This document shows positions 57,756 through 64,000 of a stretch of 64,000 nt of DNA, in pieces. This stretch comes from Morchella semilibera. Taxonomy: Eukaryota; Ascomycota; Pezizomycetes; Pezizales; Morchellaceae. Location of the stretch: positions 1,363,736 to 1,427,735 of the forward strand of contig CM018607.1 of the NCBI GenBank assembly GCA_009192285.1, read 5' to 3'. The translations under genes were made by a program, and so were the position numbers. How positions within the stretch are numbered: the stretch's first letter is position 1; every line of letters begins with the position of its first letter. The notes beneath the pieces were generated by a model. The model was not told the origin of the DNA and did not search any database. It worked only from the letters and a program-made list of their open reading frames with translations.

Positions 57756-60700
57756 CTAACCCCAAGTCCCACCGCCACCGCCCCGCCCCTGCCGTTTCTG
57801 CGCCGAAAGGCGCCACGAGTCGTCTCCGTCGCCAAAGCGGTTAAAGAGCGGCTGTATACGCTCGTTCTTCCGTCTCTTCGAGAGCTCGCCCTTGCCGCCG
57901 CCAACCTTGAAGAAGTTTGGTGCGCACTCGACTGTTTCCCGTGTGTTAGCCCACCATTTTTTCCGGGGGGGGGGGGGGGGAGGGGACATACCTAGCCATT
58001 TCGGCTCGATCGCGGTGGTGCAGTGCATGTACTCCTTGGTGGTCATGACCAGGGTGTGGAAGATGACATGTTCGGCCGCCTTGCCAAAGAGCGCCGAGCT
58101 GGGGTGCATGTATACGGGAGTTCCCTCGATGAGGGTCTTGTAGCCCTCCTGGGGGTCCTTGCGCGCGCTGTTCCTGAAGAAGCCCGAGCACAGCGCCTGG
58201 CGCACCATCATTGTGTTTCTGCCGCAGCTGACAATCTTGTGGCGGTACCTGGACATGATCATCTCGAGCTGCGCGCGCACGTCCTTTGCGCGCTTCATGC
58301 TCCGCGCCTGGATGAAGTTGTCGAAGCACCAGGGGTTTGAGTACGCGCTGTGCTTCCAGGCGTTGTAGACGTTCAGGAGCGTGAGGTGGTCGCCGTGCGG
58401 GTCGTGGAACTTTGCCTTTTTGGCGTCGGCGGCCGACTGCTTCTCCTTGGGGCGGTAGAAGACGGTCTGGACGGAGAGCATGGCCACGATGCTGAGCATC
58501 TCGTCGCTGCACCCCATGTCCACGCTCGCGATGAGCACCTTTGCCAGCGCGGGCTCCATGGGGAAGTCGGCCATCTTGCGCCCGAGCCGCGTGAGCAGCC
58601 CCTCGTCGTCGAGCGCCGAGAGCGCGTACAGCTCCTCGAGCGCCGTAAGCATCGTGTTGGTCGGCGGCGGGTCCATAAAGTCGAAATGAAGCAGGTCGTT
58701 GATGCCCATGGCCTTGAGCATCAGGATCGTCGTCGACAGGTTCTGTCGCTGGATCTCGGGGATGGATGTGGGCAGCATCTCACTCTGGAACGCGGCCTCC
58801 GTGTAGAGCCGGTAGCACTTTCCGGGGCCTGTACGCCCGGCGCGCCCGGCGCGCTGCTTGGCCTGCGCCTGCGAGATGGGCGTGACGACGAGGCTGTCCA
58901 TGCCGAGTTTTGGGTCGAAGGCATTCTGCTTGACGAAGCCGGGGTCGACGACGTAGTAGATCTGGTCGATTGTGATCGATGTCTCGGCGATGTTTGTGGC
59001 GATGACGACCTTGCGGGAGCCCGGGGGCGCGGGCTCAAAGATCTTTGACTGCATCTCTGAGGGGAGGGCCGAGTAGACGGGGAGGATGATGAGGTCGGGG
59101 ACGCTGGGGCCGAGGGCCTTCATGCGTTCGTAGAGAATCTCGCAGGAGGTGTCGATCTCCTCTTGACCCGTCAAGAACAGGAGGATGTCGCCGGGGGGCT
59201 CGGACAAGTGGATTTGCATGACGGTGATGAGTGCTGCGTCGAGATAATCGCTCTCGGGCTCCTTGGTGTACAGAATCTCGACAGGATATGTCCTTCCGGG
59301 AATCGTAAAGATGGGGCACTGGTTAAAGTAGTTTGAAAACTTCTCTGCATCCAGCGTCGCCGAAGTGACAATCAATTTCAGGTCCGGCCGCCTCTTCAAC
59401 GTCTTCTTGAGCAGACCAAACAGCACATCCGTCGCAATTGTCCTCTCGTGGGCCTCGTCCAGCATGATGACGCTATATCTCTTGAGATCCGGGTCCAGCA
59501 ATACTTCACGCTGCAGCATACCGTCCGTCATGTACTTGATCTTTGTCTCGGGGCTTGTGCAGTCCTCAAAACGGATTGTATATCCAACCTCCTGCCCGAC
59601 CCGACAGCCAACCTCCTCCGCTACACGTTTGGCCACCGACATGGCCGCAACACGACGAGGCTGGGTACAGCCAATGATCCCCCTGTCCGCGAATCCCGCC
59701 TCAGCAAGGTACTGGGTCATCTGTGTCGTCTTCCCCGACCCGGTATCACCGACAACAATGAGCAGCTGGTTCTCGTGCACTGCCTTGATGAGGGAGCTCC
59801 GGAGCTTGTAGACTGGGAGCGATTCACGCTGTTCCTTGATGGACATGCTCGTAATGCGGCCAAAGGACATGTTCTTTGACATTGTGGCCTTCTTCCATTC
59901 CGGCATGTCGTCGGCACCCTTATTCAACCGTGTGCTCTTCAGGTCGCTCGCAAACTTCCTCTCCTCCGGCGCAACCATCGGATCCTGCCACTGGGCCGTA
60001 AGGTCCACCTTCTGCGCCTCCTCCGCCGCCTGATCAGCAGACTGCTGCTGCCGCAGCTCCCGCCGCTCCTTTGCCAGCGCGGTGCCGCCCATGGCGGCCC
60101 TGTTGAGCGAGCCGTCGGGCGCCTTGACAACACGGATGGGCGACAGCTCCAGCGACTGTCTGGTCTGTCCCGCGAGGAACGGAGGCTCCTCTCCGCGGAC
60201 CTCGATATCGATGTCCTCCTCCTCCTCGAACTGGCCCTCGCCGGTGAGCGTTGCGTGGTACTCCTCGTCAATGTCCGGGTAGTCTGCGGCACTGATGGCG
60301 CCAGAGGCAATGAGCTGCTTGATCTCCCATCGGTCGGGCGAGGTCATGCGTTTCTTTGTGCGCATGGCCTTGTGGTCGATCTCGCCCTCAAAGACGGGGA
60401 CGGTGTCGGTGTCGAGGGAGCCGTAGCGGCTGCTGGACCCATCGAGAGACTCCATGTTTGCGCCTGATGCTATCCGTTTCGCGGGATCGAGGTCGCGGCC
60501 CGTCCGCTGGTTGACGTCCTTCATCGACAGTCCGATACGGGAGCCCTGGATGCTGACGACCTTGACCTTGACCGGCTGCCCCTTGCCCAGCAGGTCCGCA
60601 GGGTTATTGACACGCTCCTCCTGGATGGCCGAAACATGCACCAGGCCATCGACCTTCCCACGGACGCCCAGGAGGTTGACGAATGCGCCAAAGTCCTTCA

Positions 60701-61553
60701 CGGAGGTGACCTTCCCATCGTAGATCTTGAAGAGGATTGGCTCATCGTCCACCTCTGGCGGCGGCGGCCTCTTAAACTCGTCGTCGTAGCGGTCCCGGCG
60801 GTCCCGCCCCCCGCCGTACCCCTTACCATTGCCATTCCGATCCTCCAGCTCTTCGTGACGCCGTCTCCGTCCCCGATCACGAGACGGCGACCGCGACCTC
60901 GACCGATGCCTCGAGCTCTTGCCCCTGCCGCCACCGTATCCCGGGCTCGGCGAGTGCGACCGTTTCCTCGACGTCCTCCCGGCCACCCTCGCGCGACCAG
61001 GCTCCATCGACTCCAGCAAACCAAGCAAGTCGTCACCACCACCACCCGTCTTTACCGGTGGAGCGGGAGCCTTCGTCTTTGCCTTCTGCCCCTCCATACT
61101 CTCCAGCATAGCCATCATATCATCGATCGCATCCTTCTTCCCCCCCTTTCCGCCGCCGTCGTGGTCATCGTCGTCGTCATCATCATCGTCGTCGTCGTCC
61201 CTCCACGGCACCTCCCGGTCCGGCAGCGCCAGGCCTCGAAACACACGACTCTTTGTGTCGAGATCCATCGCCCTCTTTTCGCCGGCGCCGCCGCCCTCGG
61301 GGGCGCGCCTATTCTTGTGCTTCGGGTGCATTGTGAGGATGAGGCGGTCGACGCTTGCGACGAGGGAGTCCGGGAAGTCGACGCCGAGGGCTGCGATGGC
61401 GCTCTTGAACTCTGCGGGGGACCCGCCGGACCGGTCGTGCAGGTTGATGACAAACTCGGAGAGCGTCTTGTCCGTGATGCCCAGATGGTTCGAGAGCTCC
61501 GTGGTGATCTTTGACACCAGGGAGAGGTATTCCAGGTTCTGGATGGGGTCCAT
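57756..61553 (-). CDS. PRP22: Pre-mRNA splicing DEAH-box helicase Prp22 (DHX8)
   Basis: Two exons, 57992-61553 and 57756-57931, give 1245 aa. The order is an N-terminal helical region; Asp-run and RS-rich linkers; an S1 RNA-binding domain (about 272-345, [15 protein letters not shown]...GLVHVS); the helicase core with GDTGSGKT (about 597-605), DEAH (about 695-699) and [21 protein letters not shown]; then the HA2/OB region and the family-typical end IQPLFNRF...[14 protein letters not shown]. Prp22 uses ATP to release spliced mRNA from the spliceosome and proofreads exon ligation. The 60-nt intron (57932-57991) is a multiple of three without stops, so retention would give a 1265-aa variant. Removing it restores [12 protein letters not shown], the conserved sequence. 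Confidence 0.96.
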   Translation of the reverse strand: MDPIQNLEYLSLVSKITTELSNHLGITDKTLSEFVINLHDRSGGSPAEFKSAIAALGVDFPDSLVASVDRLILTMHPKHKNRRAPEGGGAGEKRAMDLDTKSRVFRGLALPDREVPWRDDDDDDDDDDDDHDGGGKGGKKDAIDDMMAMLESMEGQKAKTKAPAPPVKTGGGGDDLLGLLESMEPGRARVAGRTSRKRSHSPSPGYGGGRGKSSRHRSRSRSPSRDRGRRRRHEELEDRNGNGKGYGGGRDRRDRYDDEFKRPPPPEVDDEPILFKIYDGKVTSVKDFGAFVNLLGVRGKVDGLVHVSAIQEERVNNPADLLGKGQPVKVKVVSIQGSRIGLSMKDVNQRTGRDLDPAKRIASGANMESLDGSSSRYGSLDTDTVPVFEGEIDHKAMRTKKRMTSPDRWEIKQLIASGAISAADYPDIDEEYHATLTGEGQFEEEEDIDIEVRGEEPPFLAGQTRQSLELSPIRVVKAPDGSLNRAAMGGTALAKERRELRQQQSADQAAEEAQKVDLTAQWQDPMVAPEERKFASDLKSTRLNKGADDMPEWKKATMSKNMSFGRITSMSIKEQRESLPVYKLRSSLIKAVHENQLLIVVGDTGSGKTTQMTQYLAEAGFADRGIIGCTQPRRVAAMSVAKRVAEEVGCRVGQEVGYTIRFEDCTSPETKIKYMTDGMLQREVLLDPDLKRYSVIMLDEAHERTIATDVLFGLLKKTLKRRPDLKLIVTSATLDAEKFSNYFNQCPIFTIPGRTYPVEILYTKEPESDYLDAALITVMQIHLSEPPGDILLFLTGQEEIDTSCEILYERMKALGPSVPDLIILPVYSALPSEMQSKIFEPAPPGSRKVVIATNIAETSITIDQIYYVVDPGFVKQNAFDPKLGMDSLVVTPISQAQAKQRAGRAGRTGPGKCYRLYTEAAFQSEMLPTSIPEIQRQNLSTTILMLKAMGINDLLHFDFMDPPPTNTMLTALEELYALSALDDEGLLTRLGRKMADFPMEPALAKVLIASVDMGCSDEMLSIVAMLSVQTVFYRPKEKQSAADAKKAKFHDPHGDHLTLLNVYNAWKHSAYSNPWCFDNFIQARSMKRAKDVRAQLEMIMSRYRHKIVSCGRNTMMVRQALCSGFFRNSARKDPQEGYKTLIEGTPVYMHPSSALFGKAAEHVIFHTLVMTTKEYMHCTTAIEPKWLGMSPPPPPPRKKWWANTRETVECAPNFFKVGGGKGELSKRRKNERIQPLFNRFGDGDDSWRLSAQKRQGRGGGGGTWG

Positions 61554-62442
61554 TGTGGGTTTTTTTTTTTTGTGTGTGGAGTGGGAGGGTTGGGTTTGTG
61601 GTGTTTGTTTTGTGCCCCGGTGTGGGCGTGAGGAAAGGAAGGAAGAGAACAGAGACGCGATCTTTGATGGGAGACGTGTAGTGTGGCGGTGCGTGATTTA
61701 CGTAAGCCGGTGAGAAGTGTGGCGCAGTGGAGTGAGTGCCCGGGGGCGAGTGATGGGCTGTGACGGTCGACATCATGTCCTGAATGTATTGATTAAACCC
61801 ACACCCCCTTCCAACATACAGTGGTCTGTCCCGTAAAGGCCCCAGATACCCCACTGACGAGCTGACTGACACTCTGGGGCCAGGTCCTCATGTGAAGAAG
61901 CTATTCCGCCCAGAGCAGAGCAGAGCAGTCCCAGTGCACCGTCACCCAGGGAAGATAGATACGAGACTGCAGCATGGCACGATAATGGGCCACAGGTACG
62001 TGTTTCATATTGCACATGTGTGCAGACTGTCGGGACTATACCAGAGGAGAGTCCTGACCTGACCAGGGGGGGACTCTGTGGACTCGACGTACTCCACTAT
62101 GCAGCCACTTACTTTACTTCAGTATCTACGGGCTTTAATCATTGGCATATACAATATACACGCAACCGCCAATCTGACCGGCGGGTAGTACTAGGGGTTA
62201 TGTCTACTTGCGGCGGCCCCCCCCTCCCCCGAGCACCCTGCCCGGGCAGGTATGTACAAATGTATATCCTTAGCTCACGGTCTTGTCCCTGATATATATA
62301 TAGCCAGCAGCCACTGGGCGGGTCACTCCGTGCGAGAAAAACACACCAAGAAAGAAAAAAAGGTTGTTAAAAAAAAAGCTACATTGAAAAAAAAAAAAAA
62401 AAAGGCACGAATCTATCATTACCCCCCTCCCACCCCGTGGCT
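61554..62442. other. Upstream region of PRP22 and 3' flank of the next gene
   Basis: No gene is seen. It includes a T-run just upstream of the PRP22 start (61561-61571) and an A-run near 62388-62402. It presumably carries the PRP22 promoter. Confidence 0.5.
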
Positions 62443-63363
62443 CTAGTACCACTTCTTGATCTCCTCCTCGTCGTCAATGTCCTCATCGGCCATGACCGCC
62501 ATCCGCTGCTTCTGCTTCTGCTTCTGCTTCTGCCTCCGCCCCGGCCCCAGTTCCACCTTCGGCCCCAACTCCACCTCCGGCCCCTCCCCCGCCGCACCCT
62601 CCCCCCCCAAAAAGTCCTCCAACCCCGCAGCGCCCTCCTCCAGCACCACCTCCCCCAACGCGACCGGCGCCCCCCCACCCCCGCCCGCCACCCCCCCACC
62701 CCCAATCGCAACCCTCTCACTCTCAAACCTCGCCAACTCGTCCCGCCACCCCCGCCTCCGCAGCGCCCCCTGCTCCCTCCTCCTGCGCGCCCACGCCACA
62801 AACTCCTCCTCTCCCTCGCCGCGCGGGGCAGCATCGACGAGGGCCGTCAGCTCCTGCAGCTGCGCGTGCAGCCGGGCGGCGTGGGCGTCGGCGGCGCTGA
62901 GCCCCGCGGCGAGCGTGGACAGGTGTGCGACGTGTGTGTGGAGTGCTGTGGCCGCTGCGGCGTGCGTGTCCAGGTGCGTGGTGAGGGCTGCGAGCAGCGA
63001 CTGGGCTTCCAGCGCTAGTGTGTTGTTTTCGGAGGCGGTTGTGAGGAGGGGGGCGCGCGGGAGTCTGGTGGGGTTAGCTATGGTGGAGAAGAAGGGGGGG
63101 GGGAATACTCGTCGAGGAATGCTTTCGTGAGTGGGAGTTTTGCAAGTCTGCATCGGTCTGTCAGTCGCCGTGTATATAAACCTCCAACCCCGCAGTAGAC
63201 CGGGAGAGAAAAGCGCTCACATCTCCTCCGTCGACTCCCTCAACCCGCTACACCCCATCAGCAATCCATCACCCACCTCATCTCCACGAACAGAACAGAG
63301 AACTCACACCGCGTCCTCGCCCCCGCCGCCAAAGCGCTGCACAAAGCCTCTAATCCGCTCCAT
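62443..63363 (-). CDS. Unrecognised helical (coiled-coil-like) protein
   Basis: Two exons, 63308-63363 and 62443-63064, give 225 aa. The start MERIRGFVQRFGGGGEDAV is joined across a 243-nt intron (donor GT|GTGAGT; branch GCTAAC and acceptor CCAG at the 3' side) to LPRAPLLTTASENNTLAL. An Ala/Leu/His-rich helical stretch (about 30-110) has coiled-coil character. It is followed by EFVAWARRRREQ, a Gly/Ala-rich linker, Lys/Gln repeats and the acidic end DEDIDDEEEIKKWY. Phase agreement across the intron (GT + A) supports the model. I cannot name the family; a small subunit of a membrane-traffic or kinetochore complex is possible but unsupported. It lies head-to-head with TRM12. Confidence 0.65.
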
Positions 63364-63384
63364 TCTCCTCTTCCACTGTAGACG

Positions 63385-64000
63385 ATGGCGGCCGTATCGC
63401 TGCTGGTCCCGCGGCCGCTCGTAAAGACGGTCAAGACGGCGCTGCAGGCGCGGGGGTTGTTTGCGCGCCGGATCGACCGTGTTTCTGCTTCTTCTGGTGG
63501 TGGTTCCGATTGTGCCGAAGCGGTGGCCGAGGGTGCTGCGGCAGACGAAGGTGAATGTGGAGAGGAGGAAGAGGAAGAGGAAGAGGAGATGTTCCTGATC
63601 GCGACCACGCTGCCGTCCACCACCGACGCCGACAAACTCCTCGCCGATCTCAGCCTGACCGGCCGCGTCACAGCCACCGCGACCGTCAGCACCCCCGCAC
63701 CCCCCACCACCACCACCACCACAAACCCGCTCACCGCCGCACTCACCACCTCCCTCCTGGCCCTCTCCCTCCCCGCGCCGACCCTCGCCGCGCTCCTCGC
63801 CACCGCCCCAAAACGCTACAGCATCTACCCCCCGCTCCTGCTCCTCCCCTCCGGCAGCTTCACCTCCGCCGCCTGGCGCACCCACCTCCCCACCCTCCCA
63901 GCGGGCTTCTTCGCCGCCCTCGCCTCCGCCCTCAACTGCACCCACCTCGCCATCAACGCCCCCATCCCCTCCACCTCCCCCACGCGCTCCCCCCTCGCCC
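63385..64000 (+). CDS. TRM12: tRNA wybutosine-synthesising protein 2 (Trm12), partial
   Basis: The frame opens with MAAVSLLVPRPLVKTVKTAL and is still open at the window end (205 codons seen), so only the N-terminal part is present. The conserved KRYSIYPPLLLLPSGSF and LNCTHLAINAPIP segments lead into the methyltransferase-like core, which lies outside the window. Trm12/TYW2 transfers the aminocarboxypropyl group of S-adenosylmethionine to the 4-demethylwyosine at position 37 of tRNA-Phe. The start was chosen because VPRPLVKTVKTAL is the usual N-terminus of fungal homologues. Glu and Thr/Pro low-complexity inserts between are common in fungi. Very GC-rich coding, like its neighbours. Confidence 0.88.
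   Translation, partial: MAAVSLLVPRPLVKTVKTALQARGLFARRIDRVSASSGGGSDCAEAVAEGAAADEGECGEEEEEEEEEMFLIATTLPSTTDADKLLADLSLTGRVTATATVSTPAPPTTTTTTNPLTAALTTSLLALSLPAPTLAALLATAPKRYSIYPPLLLLPSGSFTSAAWRTHLPTLPAGFFAALASALNCTHLAINAPIPSTSPTRSPLA

Noticed and set aside
60636-61514. Long + strand frames of 292 and 264 aa opposite PRP22, and a 232-aa frame at 58350-59048
   Set aside because: They are antisense shadows of GC-rich PRP22 coding sequence. Their translations are low complexity and PRP22 itself is unambiguous.
62437-63130. + strand frames of 193 and 224 aa opposite the 225-aa minus gene
   Set aside because: Ser/Pro/Arg-rich shadows. The minus frame has correct splice phase, a balanced helical composition and a sensible C-terminus.
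63258-63945. Minus-strand frames of 181 and 213 aa at the window end
   Set aside because: Antisense to TRM12, which is recognised by family motifs.

Overview
The window is nuclear DNA of a filamentous ascomycete, probably Pezizomycotina. The evidence is short introns (about 50-240 nt) with CTRAC-type branch points, and clear fungal orthologues: an NRC-2/KIN82-type kinase, a secreted GH35 beta-galactosidase, a DENN protein, Psf3, a kinesin, ribosomal eS4, mitochondrial uL10m, Prp22 and Trm12. Gene density is low (15 genes in 64 kb) and the spacers are rich in small TIR elements, which would suit a large, repeat-rich genome such as those of Pezizomycetes. That placement is a guess; no species can be read from the sequence.

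Layout. 1-4.1 kb is non-coding with one MITE-like element. 4.1-5.3 kb (-) is an intronless TET/JBP-like 2OG-Fe(II) oxygenase relative. 6.6-8.9 kb (-) is the AGC kinase and 10.8-14.4 kb (-) a 12-exon GH35 beta-galactosidase. 14.4-18.3 kb is a spacer with MITEs and a dense cluster of the palindrome TACATGTA. 18.3-21.4 kb (-) is the DENN protein. 25.5-27.0 kb (-) is an SDR oxidoreductase with 14-nt and 32-nt exons. 27.8-29.9 kb holds three TA-flanked MITEs. 30.5-31.3 kb (+) is PSF3, converging on a 1758-aa kinesin (32.3-38.0 kb, -). 38-44.2 kb is a second element-rich spacer. 44.2-45.4 kb (+) is RPS4, which needs a 6-nt microexon. 46.2-47.1 kb (+) is mitochondrial uL10m. 47.7-56.7 kb is the accessory locus described below. 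57.8-61.6 kb (-) is PRP22. 62.4-63.4 kb (-) is a coiled-coil-like protein, head-to-head (21 bp between start codons) with TRM12 (+), which runs off the window end.

The stretch most likely to be a new system is 47.7-56.7 kb. A TPR-CHAT protein with its caspase-like His/Cys dyad lies next to a TPR-only relative. It is divergent from a 301-aa protein whose strand pattern resembles a gasdermin pore-forming domain and which ends in a very acidic tail of about 6 kDa. Fungal gasdermins are known to cluster with protease genes, so a protease/pore-former cell-death module is a concrete and testable reading. Identification of the 301-aa protein is inference only.

Gene models were built by hand from splice signals and family knowledge. 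Every complete multi-exon model sums to a multiple of three. The 3' quarter of the window (about 55.8-64 kb) is visibly more GC-rich than the rest.
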